NCBI RefSeq assembly: GCF_000758685.1
Contig: NZ_CP009286.1
Coordinates: 526,501-590,500, forward strand
Reading direction: 5' to 3'
Length of the DNA stretch: 64,000 nt
Origin: Paenibacillus stellifer
GTDB taxonomy: Bacteria; Bacillota; Bacilli; Paenibacillales; Paenibacillaceae
This document shows, one piece after another, positions 8,595 to 17,406 of this stretch. The notes beneath the pieces are model-generated. The model searched no databases. It saw only the letters and a list, made by a program, of their open reading frames with translations, and was not told the DNA's origin. Numbering within the stretch: the first letter of the stretch is position 1; the number at the start of each line of letters is the position of its first letter. The translations under genes and the position numbers were made by a program.

Positions 8595-10178
8595 ATGAGA
8601 AAAACTGCAGTCATTATGCTGGTCTTTCAGATCATGACCGTGGTTTCCGGCTGCCAAAAACCTAATTCGGAAGAACAGGATCTGCGGCACGTAAAATCAA
8701 TACAGGACGACAATTCCCCAAAAGTGATCCTTCTAATGGCGGACTCCTTGATGGCCAGTGCCATTGACGAAGGAATCCGGCAGAAGCAGCTTCCTACTTT
8801 TCAATTTCTGATTGAACACGGACAGTATTATAAGGATGTCGTTAGTTCTTTTCCTACAATGTCAGTTACGGTCGACAGTTCGCTTCTGACTGGAAAATAT
8901 GCTGATGTACATGGTGTTCCGGGGCTTATCTGGTATTCTTCCGACAAAAAGAGGATTATCAATTACGGAACTGGACCGATGGAGGTGTTCAGGCAGGACG
9001 TCGATACCGTATTGACCGACGCATTAATAAACCTGAACGGAAGCCATCTAAATCGAAAGATTCCAACGATTTATGAAGATTTGGCTCACATTGGCCTGAA
9101 ATCAGGTTCGATTAACGGATTGGTTTATCGAGGAAAGAACGACCATGTACTGTCGATTCCAGAATGGATACAAGTTCCTACCACTTTGAAACGGGATATT
9201 CAGGTGAAAGGTCCGGATTTCTTGGCTTTTGGCGCATTATCCAACCCTCTTGACGGGAAAGTGAATTTGGCTCAAGGATTAACGAATCGGATGGGGATGA
9301 ACAACGATTTCTCTGTCAAATCGGCTAAGTATTTGATTCAAGCTAACAAATTGCCTGATTTTTTGTTTGTTTATTTGCCGGATCTGGATCGTAAGCTTCA
9401 TCAAAAGGGTCCCTCGAATCTGGACGGAGTCAAAAAATTGGACGGGCAAGTTAATAATCTACTGCAATCCTTCGGTTCCCCTGAACAAGCTCTAAAAGAG
9501 GTCATATTCGTAATTTTGGGAGACAGTGGTATGACACAGCTGCTGCCCGCCGATCAAAATCCAGTGATCGATTTGCCCGTCATGTTTGAAGGGGTCAACA
9601 TTTTACGTCCTGGTGAAACTGCGACAGATCAGACAGAAATCGTTCTGGCTGTTAACGAAACGATGGGTTATGTGTACAAGCTAAAACCAAATCGTTCGCT
9701 ACAAAATCTAGCCGATACGTTGAGCAGGGATGAGCGAATCGATTTTATCGCATGGCAAGAAAAAAATTGGATCCATGTCATTCAGGGTGGAACCGCCAAG
9801 CGGTTTAAATATAAAGAAAAAGGAAATATGATTGACTGCTACAAACAGTCGTGGACTATCGAGCAGGATTCCGGGGTCCTCGATCTTAAAGTCAATGCTG
9901 ACGACGGACGTTTGGAGTATGGCGCATATCCAGATGCATTGCAGAGGCTGGCAAGCGCTCTCCACTCGCATCAAGGGGATTTCATGGTCGTTACAGCTAA
10001 ACCGGGCTACGAATTGGCGGACAGTAGCTCGCCGACGCACAAGGGCGGTGGGGGGCATGGGTCCATTCGGCAAACTGAATCGCTTGTTCCCTTGATTATC
10101 ACTGGAACCAATCGCAAACCCGAATATTTGCGAATGGTCGATTTGAAATCATACTTGCTGAAGCTATTAACACAATAA
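8595..10178 (+). CDS. alkaline phosphatase-superfamily phosphodiesterase lipoprotein
   Basis: 527 residues from the ATG at 8595 (GAGTGG upstream). A start at 8553 is possible but would put the signal peptide inside the chain. It has a lipoprotein signal with lipobox VVSGC (Cys20). The type I phosphodiesterase/nucleotide pyrophosphatase core is visible: first metal Asp in VILLMADSLM, nucleophile region SFPTMSVTVDSSLLTGKY, metal ligands PDLDRKLHQKG and ILGDSGMTQ, late His in HKGGGGHGS. It should cleave phosphate esters outside the membrane. It converges on the next gene with 11 bases between. Confidence 0.85.
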   Translation: MRKTAVIMLVFQIMTVVSGCQKPNSEEQDLRHVKSIQDDNSPKVILLMADSLMASAIDEGIRQKQLPTFQFLIEHGQYYKDVVSSFPTMSVTVDSSLLTGKYADVHGVPGLIWYSSDKKRIINYGTGPMEVFRQDVDTVLTDALINLNGSHLNRKIPTIYEDLAHIGLKSGSINGLVYRGKNDHVLSIPEWIQVPTTLKRDIQVKGPDFLAFGALSNPLDGKVNLAQGLTNRMGMNNDFSVKSAKYLIQANKLPDFLFVYLPDLDRKLHQKGPSNLDGVKKLDGQVNNLLQSFGSPEQALKEVIFVILGDSGMTQLLPADQNPVIDLPVMFEGVNILRPGETATDQTEIVLAVNETMGYVYKLKPNRSLQNLADTLSRDERIDFIAWQEKNWIHVIQGGTAKRFKYKEKGNMIDCYKQSWTIEQDSGVLDLKVNADDGRLEYGAYPDALQRLASALHSHQGDFMVVTAKPGYELADSSSPTHKGGGGHGSIRQTESLVPLIITGTNRKPEYLRMVDLKSYLLKLLTQ

Positions 10179-10189
10179 ACAACCGGGCG

Positions 10190-11422
10190 CTATAGAATGT
10201 TGACCAGCTTGTTCTGCCCGTCAGTTGAAATTCCCGGCTTTAAGGTCAGCTCCAGCGGATTCTTCAGATTCACATAGAGACTGGTGTCGGCGGCCACTTT
10301 CCCCTTCTTATCGGATAGCTGGAAGCTGACGGGATAATAATCCCGGGATGTCTCTGACGGTACGGATATTTCATATTGCACGGCCCCATCCTTATCATCC
10401 TTCTCCTGCACCTCCCAGGAATCGGGCGCCTTGACCCGGATTTCCCCGGACTTCTCCGCCTTCTGTTCCAGCGTGATGCGGAAGCGGTCGCCCCGGGAGC
10501 TGACTAATACCGGACCTTCTTTGATCGTGAGGTCGGGGCTCCAGTGCTTCAGCAGCGTTTTATGTAAAAATTGCGTCATCTCAAACAGAACGTCGGTCCA
10601 GTATTTGTCCGTTCCGTGGCCCTCGCCTTCCATCGTGTACAGCTCCGTGTATACACCCTTTGCCTGATGCTGTTTGACCATCTTCAGAGTCTCTCCATAG
10701 TCGGCGGTCCGATCCTCGGTTCCATGGATGAACAGAACAGGCGGGTCTTGCGGATCAATTTCATGGGGAGAGGACATGGGGCCATACAGATTTATTACAG
10801 CGAAAATATGGCTCTTGTCACGACTCTTCCAAATCCGGTCCCCCGCGTTCATGAAAGTCAGCGTCAGTTCCCCACCGGCTGACTCGCCGCTGACCGCGAT
10901 TTTCCCCGGGTCTATGCCGTATTCCGCGCCATTCTGTTCAATCCAATCATAGAGACTGCCCATATCGTCAATGGCATCGTTGACCGCTCCGGTCCAATCC
11001 TCGTTGGCATTGTCGCGCAGCCGGTAATCGGCAGAAATCACCACGTAGCCCATCTTGGCGAACACATCGGCGAACTTGGCCATATCGCTCTTGCTGCCGT
11101 AGCTGAAGCTGCCCCCATGCGCCATAAGCAGCACCGGTCTGGCTTTCAATGAATCCTGGGCAGGTTCATATAGATCCAGCAGGAGCTTTTCCATGCTTCC
11201 TTTCGCATTAGGTTTATTCGCGTATACGATATTTTCATGCTTTTCCACCTGTGTAAATGCGGGATACAAATAGCGGTTTGGGTCCAAATCGGCTTGCGCC
11301 TGCGAGCTTGCCTGCGGCTCCTGCTCCTTGTTGGCATTCGGACGGAGGCTGCAGCCAGGCATCAGTATTAGCAGACAGGCCAGAATCAAACCGAACTTGA
11401 TGATCGCCTTTTGGGTTGGCAT
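10190..11422 (-). CDS. esterase/lipase-like alpha/beta hydrolase lipoprotein
   Basis: 410 residues from the ATG at 11422, which has GGAGAAG upstream and a lipoprotein signal (LLILMPGCS, Cys24); the longer open frame upstream lacks these. Hydrolase core residues ~70-310: oxyanion HGGSFSYGS, nucleophile GESAGGEL, Asp in FIHGTEDRTAD, His in GEGHGTDKY, as in the BD-FAE/acetyl-esterase group. The last ~110 residues are beta-rich, perhaps a carbohydrate- or wall-contacting module. Probably a surface esterase of unknown substrate. Confidence 0.85.
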   Translation of the reverse strand: MPTQKAIIKFGLILACLLILMPGCSLRPNANKEQEPQASSQAQADLDPNRYLYPAFTQVEKHENIVYANKPNAKGSMEKLLLDLYEPAQDSLKARPVLLMAHGGSFSYGSKSDMAKFADVFAKMGYVVISADYRLRDNANEDWTGAVNDAIDDMGSLYDWIEQNGAEYGIDPGKIAVSGESAGGELTLTFMNAGDRIWKSRDKSHIFAVINLYGPMSSPHEIDPQDPPVLFIHGTEDRTADYGETLKMVKQHQAKGVYTELYTMEGEGHGTDKYWTDVLFEMTQFLHKTLLKHWSPDLTIKEGPVLVSSRGDRFRITLEQKAEKSGEIRVKAPDSWEVQEKDDKDGAVQYEISVPSETSRDYYPVSFQLSDKKGKVAADTSLYVNLKNPLELTLKPGISTDGQNKLVNIL

Positions 11423-11833
11423 AGTCACTTCTCCTTCATTCTTACGTGATATTCTTGCATCTCCGCTAGCGTACTGTCCCGCTAACCGGAGGCTGGAAGG
11501 CACAGGCTCAGGGAACATGATCCGCCAGACATTGAGTGCAAACGATTGCAATTCAGTGTAAGTGAATACAAAGAAATTCAAAATTTGTGCTGTAATCCTG
11601 AAAATGCCGCTCTCCGTAGAGTTCGCCTTCCCATCCTGAATTCCTCTAACGGACAAAATATTGATACATGGATGTGCTGTGCTGGTAAGGGAAACAATGT
11701 AAAGACATCAGTTTCCCTCCAGGTCTGCCCGTCCACGGGCAGAGGGATTTCATCAATCTTTTATCTGCTCTTCATGCAAATTTAAGCTTGACCCCTTATA
11801 GTAAGGACATACCCCCTTACGACATATATATTG

Positions 11834-11865
11834 GCCCTGCCGGATAACGGCGGGGCACTTTTTTT
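11834..11865 (+). terminator. intrinsic terminator without an upstream + gene
   Basis: GCCCTGCCG (11834-11842) pairs with CGGCGGGGC (11848-11856; one wobble) around GATAA, followed by a 7-T run. No protein gene on + feeds into it, so it may end a small RNA or a long-lost gene. The rest of 11423-11830 shows no gene. Confidence 0.7.
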
Positions 11866-12054
11866 GAGGGAAAGTCCGGTCCCTCGGAATAACTTTCGTT
11901 ATTTCTTTAGATTTGAGCGGCCATTATTCAAGAAACAGAAGCTTCCGGCTAAAATTTAATGATTTTTTCAGGTTGCGATCAGGTTTTTTTCAGGTTCGGG
12001 GGGTATATTAGAGATACCAAACACCCCCCAGTGTTTTGTGTATATATAGTTCAA

Positions 12055-12090
12055 GGCTCTGCCGACTCCCACGGCAGAGCCGCTTTTTTT
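12055..12090 (+). terminator. second intrinsic terminator without an upstream + gene
   Basis: GGCTCTGCCG (12055-12064) pairs perfectly with CGGCAGAGCC (12072-12081), then GC and 7 T. It lies 190 bases after the previous + terminator and just beyond the end of the minus-strand gene at 12089. Between the two terminators is another hairpin-forming patch (GGGGGGT ... ACACCCCCC, about 11999-12029). Confidence 0.75.
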
Positions 12091-12496
12091 AATGGGAATG
12101 CCGAACGCCAAGCTGATACTGATCTTCATAGCTCTGGTAGGCCGAGATGTCGAGGCCCAGATATTTGCGCATATGTATGGCGGCCTGCGCAGCAATGATG
12201 TCGTTAAGCAGCAGCATGGTTTCATGAAAGCCGTGGCAGACATATTTGGCTTCAATGCCGTCCGGTCTCCGCCGCTGCTCGTAGATTTTGACCCCGCGCC
12301 GTCTCATTTCGCTCCGTACATCCCGCAGATCGCAGGTTGCGAGGCGGGCGGCGGCCTGCAGCATGTCCAGATAGGGAGCGGGCGTCCGGAGGTGGGTTGC
12401 GATCAGTTGGGCATCCCTTTCGAAGGCCGACAGAATCAGCGGCAGCATCACGCAGGACTTGACGAGCATATGGTCTTCGCGCTGAGATCTGTACAT
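12089..12496 (-). CDS. conserved hypothetical protein, YhjD-like
   Basis: 135 residues from an ATG with GAGGTGAT upstream; the frame is open further but that start has no site. It is helical and basic (FERDAQLIATHLRTPAPYLD, ARLATCDLRDVRSEMRRRGVK, HETMLLLNDIIAAQAAIHMRK). This resembles the small YhjD-type proteins of Bacillales, whose function is not known to me. No signal or membrane segment. The gene stands alone between terminators. Confidence 0.65.
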   Translation of the reverse strand: MYRSQREDHMLVKSCVMLPLILSAFERDAQLIATHLRTPAPYLDMLQAAARLATCDLRDVRSEMRRRGVKIYEQRRRPDGIEAKYVCHGFHETMLLLNDIIAAQAAIHMRKYLGLDISAYQSYEDQYQLGVRHSH

Positions 12497-12684
12497 GCGG
12501 ACATCACCTCGGAATAATGGGAACATATATTCGTATTTTACCTCCAACTCACAAAAATAATCAATGGAATTTCTAAACATGTCTGCGAATTGTGATATAA
12601 TTCACAACCTTATAATCGCACATGAGCTATATTAAATTCAGGTAATTAAAATTAAAAATATTAGTTAAGGAAAGAGGAATTATC

Positions 12685-12783
12685 ATGAGAATGGAAAGCA
12701 GTTTCCTCCGCGGCTTGATGTTTGGCGTTGTGTTCAGTGTTCCGCTGTGGATGTCTCTGATTGGCTGGCTGCGCGTGCTGTGA
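12685..12783 (+). CDS. 32-residue membrane peptide
   Basis: A short frame with a good AAAGAGGAA site 6 bases before the ATG, ending at TGA 12781-12783 and followed by its own terminator. The peptide begins MRMESSFLRGLMFGVVFSVP and ends with a Trp-rich hydrophobic stretch closed by GWLRVL, so it should be one membrane helix. The pairing of site, short frame and terminator makes it a likely real small protein. Function unknown. Confidence 0.6.
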   Translation: MRMESSFLRGLMFGVVFSVPLWMSLIGWLRVL

Positions 12784-12824
12784 CCGTTCTTGTTTAATGG
12801 GTATATAGATCGATTTATAGAGAG

Positions 12825-12856
12825 AAGGGACCGTCTTTCTGAAGGCGGTCCCTTTA
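12825..12856 (+). terminator. terminator of the 32-residue peptide gene
   Basis: AAGGGACCG (12825-12833) pairs with CGGTCCCTT (12846-12854), with partial extra pairing inside the loop and a short T-run. Confidence 0.7.
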
Positions 12857-13005
12857 ATATGCGCAAAAACTACCTATTCACATCTTATATGTATGAGTAA
12901 AAGGACCGGATTAGTACCAAGAAATAGGATTGACGAATCATATATAGGGTGCTAGAATTCCATAATATGAGAGACAAAAGTCATAGATAATTTCATTTGT
13001 TCATG

Positions 13006-13125
13006 TATAAACGCAAAACAGTCGAAAGGCTGCGACGCAAAGCCCAGGAGTCTACCGCGTGTACACAACGCCATGATCGTCCGGCCGCCATGAAAGCCAG
13101 TCAAGGCTATCAAGGCGGCCTTTTT
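13006..13125 (+). promoter_or_regulatory. probable cyclic-di-GMP-I (GEMM) riboswitch with terminator
   Basis: The core reads AAACGCAAAAC, a short stem closed by a GAAA tetraloop (AGTC GAAA GGCT), then GACGCAAAGCC at about 13034-13044 and GGAGTCTACCG, i.e. the GEMM-I order including the tetraloop and receptor. Immediately after it GGCCGCC (13083-13089) can pair with GGCGGCC (13114-13120) followed by 5 T, a terminator whose 5' arm overlaps the aptamer's 3' part. It sits 65 bases upstream of the surface-protein gene. The outer P1 helix is not obvious to me by eye. Confidence 0.7.
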
Positions 13126-13189
13126 GCTGTTATTATAAGCCGCTGCAGCCATTGACCTTAATCGACAATTTTAGAGGTGAGGGCAATTG

Positions 13190-15109
13190 ATGAAGAATTT
13201 GAAATCATGGGTATCCTTGATGCTGACCGGGATGATCTTGGTATGGTGCACTATTGGGGTTGCTGGCAAGGCTGACGGAGCAGCGGCCGGGTTCTTAGGG
13301 ACAGCGGGATATTATAATGCTTTCATACTAGGCAATTTTACGCAGTCTTTCACGGATACGGAAGGAAGATTAGCTGCCGGAGGAAATGTTACGCTAAACG
13401 GTTATTCTGTCGGGTTTAAGCTTAGCAGCAGCGAGCGCGAAAAGCCCGCCGTTCTTGTGGCTGGCGGAAACTTGACGTTCAATGGCGGCGAGATTCTTGG
13501 AAACGTGGTATATGGAGGAACGGGCCAAATCGGGGCGGAAGTGAATGTCACCGGAACGAAGAGCCAGGGCACGCCTATCGACTTCCCGTCGGAATTTCGT
13601 TATTTGACAGAGACATCGCAGCGATTGGCGGCGTTGGAAGCAAATGGAGTGACCGAGTACCAGTGGGGACGGTTGACACTCACAGGAAAAGATAAGCGGA
13701 TGAACATCTTCTCCGTCTCAGGCAGCGATCTGTCCCAGGCCAATACGCTGGTGATCGATGCTCCAGCCGAATCGACAGTAATCGTTAATGTTGACGGCGC
13801 CTCGAATCAGCTTCAGTATTTTGGTTTCTCGTTGCAGGGTATTTCACGCGAGCATGTTCTGCTCAATTACAGCCAGGCTTCCGAGCTTGTCATTAGAGGG
13901 ATCGCAGTGGAAGGCAGTGTACTGGCCCCGGGAGCGGCCGTCAATTTCGACAATGGCCAATTCAACGGCACGCTCATCGCGGCTTCGGTTGTAGGGGGCG
14001 GGCAGTTCAATCATCATCCGTTCACGGGAAGTGATGAGACGCCTGAGCCGAGCCCAAGCCCAAGCCCGAGCCCAAGCCCAAGCGTAAGTCCAAGCCCGAG
14101 TCCGACGCCAACACCGTCGGAGACAGCGAGCCCGACGCCAACACCGTCGGAGACTCCGAGCGAGACGGCAACGCCGACGCCGGAGATACCGAGCGAGACG
14201 GCAACTCCAACACCAGTGACGCCAAGCGAGGCGCCAACGCCGACACCGGATACGCCGATCGAAACCGCAAGTCCGACGCCAGAGGTAACGCCGAGCGAGA
14301 CGGCAACGCCAACGCCGGAGACTCCGAGTGAGACGGCAACGCCGACACCGGAGACTCCGAGCGAGACGGCAACGCCGACGCCAGTGACGCCGAGCGAGCC
14401 GCCAACACCGACGCCAGTGACGCCGAGCGAGACGGCAACACCGACGCCAGTGACGCCGAGCGAGCCGCCAACGCCGACACCAGTGACGCCAAGCGAGCCG
14501 CCAACGCCGACACCAGTGACGCCAAGCGAGCCGCCAACACCGACACCAGTGACGCCGAGCGAGCCGCCAACACCGACGCCAGTGACGCCAAGCGAGGCGC
14601 CAACGCCGACACCGGATACGCCGATCGAAACCGCAAGTCCGACGCCAGAGGTAACGCCGATCGAGAGCCCGACGCCAACGCCGACTTCCGAATCGACAAC
14701 CGTCATCAACGATGAACCCGTTCCTATTGGACCGGTAAATTCGCCTGAAGCATCGGCGGCTCCGTCACCGACGCTATCACCGACGCCGTCGCCTTCTGCC
14801 ACACCTTCGGGTGATGAGGTTACCATTGATGATAATCCTCTTCCGTTAGGCGTGCCTTCGGCAACACCAACTGCAACACCAATAGCGACACCAACGGCGA
14901 CGCCTTCCGCGTCTCCCGCCCCATTGGTAACGCCGAAGCCTGAAGAGCTGGAACTCGGCGATGACCCTGTGCCTCAAGGAGTTCCTGCGCCTGTCGGCAA
15001 GCTGCCTAAGACCGGGGAAGAGAGCCACATGCCTTACTACGCAGGCGGCGCTGCAATCTTGGCGATTGGCTTGCTGTTGAGATTAAAGGGAAGACGCAAA
15101 TTCGAATAA
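13190..15109 (+). CDS. LPxTG-anchored surface protein with choice-of-anchor A domain
   Basis: 639 residues from ATG 13190 (a TTG three bases earlier could also serve; GAGGTGA upstream). Order: signal peptide (1-32); a beta-helix-like choice-of-anchor A domain (~35-280; GFLGTAGYYNAFILGNFTQS, AAGGNVTLNGY, VLVAGGNLTFNGG, GSVLAPGAAVNF); a Pro/Thr/Ser/Glu repeat stalk (~285-505); a second low-complexity stretch; the sorting signal LPKTG, a hydrophobic helix and the tail KGRRKFE. It is thus covalently attached to peptidoglycan by sortase. Likely an adhesin or matrix protein, placed under the upstream riboswitch. Confidence 0.88.
   Translation: MKNLKSWVSLMLTGMILVWCTIGVAGKADGAAAGFLGTAGYYNAFILGNFTQSFTDTEGRLAAGGNVTLNGYSVGFKLSSSEREKPAVLVAGGNLTFNGGEILGNVVYGGTGQIGAEVNVTGTKSQGTPIDFPSEFRYLTETSQRLAALEANGVTEYQWGRLTLTGKDKRMNIFSVSGSDLSQANTLVIDAPAESTVIVNVDGASNQLQYFGFSLQGISREHVLLNYSQASELVIRGIAVEGSVLAPGAAVNFDNGQFNGTLIAASVVGGGQFNHHPFTGSDETPEPSPSPSPSPSPSVSPSPSPTPTPSETASPTPTPSETPSETATPTPEIPSETATPTPVTPSEAPTPTPDTPIETASPTPEVTPSETATPTPETPSETATPTPETPSETATPTPVTPSEPPTPTPVTPSETATPTPVTPSEPPTPTPVTPSEPPTPTPVTPSEPPTPTPVTPSEPPTPTPVTPSEAPTPTPDTPIETASPTPEVTPIESPTPTPTSESTTVINDEPVPIGPVNSPEASAAPSPTLSPTPSPSATPSGDEVTIDDNPLPLGVPSATPTATPIATPTATPSASPAPLVTPKPEELELGDDPVPQGVPAPVGKLPKTGEESHMPYYAGGAAILAIGLLLRLKGRRKFE
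14040..14690 (+). repeat. degenerate coding repeats of the surface-protein stalk
   Basis: Codons alternate SPSP dipeptides (start) and then ~9-residue units of the type TPTPVTPSE with A/P variants, about 18 copies. Copies are nearly identical at DNA level (e.g. ACGCCAGTGACGCCGAGCGA), so the number is probably unstable by slippage or recombination. The complementary strand is also open here, purely as a by-product of the composition. Confidence 0.9.
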
Positions 15110-15147
15110 TCTGCAGTACCTATAAGGGCATTCATTCATTTGAGATG

Positions 15148-15212
15148 CACCCCTTGGAAGAGACATTGGAACCCCCTGGGTTTCCGGTGACATTCCAAGG
15201 GGTGTTGTTTTT
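15148..15212 (+). terminator. terminator after the surface-protein gene
   Basis: CACCCCTTGGAA (15148-15159) pairs perfectly with TTCCAAGGGGTG (15193-15204) across a 33-base loop, followed by TTGTTTTTG. Confidence 0.75.
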
Positions 15213-15276
15213 GTCCGTACCTTCCGATCTGATATACTGGGTGTTATCTGTTGTCGTATTTGCAGGAGAAGGCGAG

Positions 15277-16251
15277 GTGGCGGATTTGTTGTGGATGATC
15301 ATTGCGGTGCTGGCCGTTGCGGTTTGCGCAGGCGGCGTTACGTATGCCGGTCTCTATTTTTACAAAGTCGCTATATTCAGGACTCCCAAAATGTTCATTG
15401 CAAGCACGCCGAAGGCCAAGGTGAAAATGAAGGAAGAACCGCCTACGGCGGGTGCATCCTGGGGAGAAGGACAGCAGTGGATCGCCGCCCAGCAGATTCG
15501 GGAGCTGGAACTGACCTCGGATGACGGCCTGAAGCTGCACGGCTACTGGATTCCTTCGGAACGGGCCGGAGGACGGACCGCGATTATCGCACATGGCTAT
15601 TCGGGCAAAGCCAAGGACATGGGGGCGTATGCGAAGCTCTATCATGACAGGCTTGGCTTCAACGTGCTGTTGCCCGACGCACGGGGGCATGGTCAATCGG
15701 AAGGGAGCTACATCGGGTTCGGCTGGCATGAGCGTCTGGATTATGTCAAATGGATCCGCCGCGTCATTGAGGAGACGGGGGGTGATGCGCAGATCGTGCT
15801 GCACGGCGTATCGATGGGCGGAGCGACTGTACTGATGACTTCAGGCGAAGAGCTGCCCCCGCAGGTTAAGGCGATTGTCTCCGACTGCGCTTATACTTCC
15901 GTCGCCGCCGAGTTATCCTATCAGTTGAAGCGAATGTACCGGTTGCCGTCCTTTCCGTTCCTTCAGGCCGCAAGTCTGGTCTCGGCCATCAAGGCCGGCT
16001 ATTCCTTCCGGGAGGCCTCTGCACTGAGGCAGGTTCGCCGGTCCGGAGTGCCGATCCTGTTCATTCATGGAGATGCGGATACGTTCGTCCCTTACTTCAT
16101 GCTGGACCAGCTGTATGAAGCATGCGGCGGACCCAAGGAACGGATGGTTGTGCCCGGGGCCGGGCATGGTCTGGCTTATGATACGGACAAGGCGGGATAT
16201 ATTAGCCAGGTAGGGGAGTTTGTCGCCCGGTACACGAAGAATTCTCCGTAA
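15277..16251 (+). CDS. membrane-anchored alpha/beta hydrolase, YqkD-like
   Basis: 324 residues from a GTG with AGGAGAAGG upstream. The frame is open back to 15145, but that part lies within the preceding terminator. One N-terminal membrane helix (LLWMIIAVLAVAVCAGGV...) is followed by a serine hydrolase domain: HGYSGKAKDMG, nucleophile GVSMGGAT, Asp in FIHGDADTFVP, His in GAGHGLAY. It resembles B. subtilis YqkD. Substrate unknown. Confidence 0.85.
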   Translation: MADLLWMIIAVLAVAVCAGGVTYAGLYFYKVAIFRTPKMFIASTPKAKVKMKEEPPTAGASWGEGQQWIAAQQIRELELTSDDGLKLHGYWIPSERAGGRTAIIAHGYSGKAKDMGAYAKLYHDRLGFNVLLPDARGHGQSEGSYIGFGWHERLDYVKWIRRVIEETGGDAQIVLHGVSMGGATVLMTSGEELPPQVKAIVSDCAYTSVAAELSYQLKRMYRLPSFPFLQAASLVSAIKAGYSFREASALRQVRRSGVPILFIHGDADTFVPYFMLDQLYEACGGPKERMVVPGAGHGLAYDTDKAGYISQVGEFVARYTKNSP

Positions 16252-16259
16252 AAATGGAC

Positions 16260-16295
16260 AGCGCCCGGCTTTCGCTTATGCGAATGCCGGGCGCT
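16260..16295 (+). terminator. hairpin after the YqkD-like gene
   Basis: AGCGCCCGGC (16260-16269) pairs perfectly with GCCGGGCGCT (16286-16295). The T-run is weak. From here to 16840 there is no gene that I can support. Confidence 0.6.
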
Positions 16296-16846
16296 TATAT
16301 GTGGCGGAAATCTCCGTTCTTATGCAACTGAGAACAGCTTCCGCGTATATTTAATCTTTCCCTACCGCCTGCCTGAAATGGCGGTCTCTATACTCCTCTT
16401 TCATTTCCAGCAGCCGTATGGCGATAACAGTTCTGCATCCAAAACGATAAAAGCCCTGCCTCTCTTCTATCCTTGCGGCTCCAATGACCGCTCCAGTGTG
16501 AATCGGAAAATCTACAGCTTCAATATCATCTTACCAGAAGAACCTGCGGTGCTACGGTGAAAGGGCCGGTGAAGCCCCGAGCGCCAAGTTCTTTGAAAAT
16601 TTTAAGGTATATAAAGGTCTATAAGTACATGTAATCAATTCTAAAAAGAACGCCGATATACTTAGTACAACAGTCCTGGGTTATCCTTTAACGAATAATC
16701 CCTTTTGCATGGAAAAATCAAATATTATTATACTATAGCACAAACAGACAGGATTTACAAATGCAATATTGCTGGACAGTCTGTTCACATCCGAGTTCGT
16801 GGTGCTTTTCTTATCCTCTTTTGCCCCGCGCGATGAATACGCCTCC

Positions 16847-16884
16847 AAGGGTTATCCCGATCAAACCGGGTAATCCTTTTTTTT
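16847..16884 (+). terminator. terminator upstream of the EET genes, no + gene before it
   Basis: AAGGGTTATCC pairs with GGGTAATCCTT (16868-16878; two wobbles), followed by 8 T. It separates the empty region from the promoter at 16902 and could be the end of a small RNA or a leader transcript. Confidence 0.65.
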
Positions 16885-16901
16885 CTAATCATAAATACAT
16901 T

Positions 16902-16931
16902 TTGTGAAAGTAGCGTGAAATCGGCTATAAT
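16902..16931 (+). promoter_or_regulatory. sigma-A-type promoter of the eetAB-ecf operon
   Basis: TTGTGA (16902-16907), 18-base spacer, TATAAT (16926-16931), with a putative start near 16938, about 80 bases before the eetA ATG. The -10 is perfect and the -35 fair. Confidence 0.6.
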
Positions 16932-17019
16932 GCCTATGCATTCATTGAAGGATCAGAAACGGACCAGTATAATTATTAAGTCTGGTCATCATTTAATTTA
17001 AAAAATAAGGGAGAATTTT

Positions 17020-17406
17020 ATGAAACGCGCAGATATGCTGCTGATTGCCGTGGTGCTGATCGCCGCGCTCGCTTTTCTGGCTCCGCGTTATTTCGGTAAG
17101 GATGCCGGGGAAGAAGCGGGAAAGAATCTGGTGGCCAATATCACAGTTGACGGCAAGCACTACCGTACGGTCAAGCTGACGAAAGAAGAGCAGACCATCG
17201 ATATCCGGACCGAGAAGGGATATAACATATTGAAGGTTCACGATTACGGCATCGAAATGTATGAAGCGGACTGTCCCGATCAGGTCTGCCTGGGCTTCGG
17301 CTTCATTACCCGGCCCAAGCAGACCATCGTCTGCCTGCCGCATCGGGTTCTGGTAGAGATTGCAAGTTCGACAGGGGAGGATGAGATCGATGGGGTTGTC
17401 CAGTAG
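17020..17406 (+). CDS. eetA: EetA-like NusG domain II protein
   Basis: 128 residues, RBS GGGAG. One N-terminal membrane helix (MLLIAVVLIAALAFLAP) and an extracytoplasmic NusG-II domain with the conserved cysteines of the family (ADCPDQVC and IVCLPHRV). In Listeria a protein of this build (EetA) is required for extracellular electron transfer, next to EetB. Here the same order occurs and the next start overlaps its end by 17 bases. NusG-II proteins occur in other membrane redox/flavin contexts, so the name rests on neighbourhood. Confidence 0.82.
   Translation: MKRADMLLIAVVLIAALAFLAPRYFGKDAGEEAGKNLVANITVDGKHYRTVKLTKEEQTIDIRTEKGYNILKVHDYGIEMYEADCPDQVCLGFGFITRPKQTIVCLPHRVLVEIASSTGEDEIDGVVQ

Noticed and set aside
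14040..14690. CRISPR-like periodicity
   Set aside because: The repeats are contiguous, in frame and without unique spacers, so they are protein-coding repeats.
14014..14826. 270-codon minus-strand frame rich in Gly/Val/Ser
   Set aside because: It is the complement of the surface-protein stalk repeats; openness follows from the biased codons, and there is no start context.
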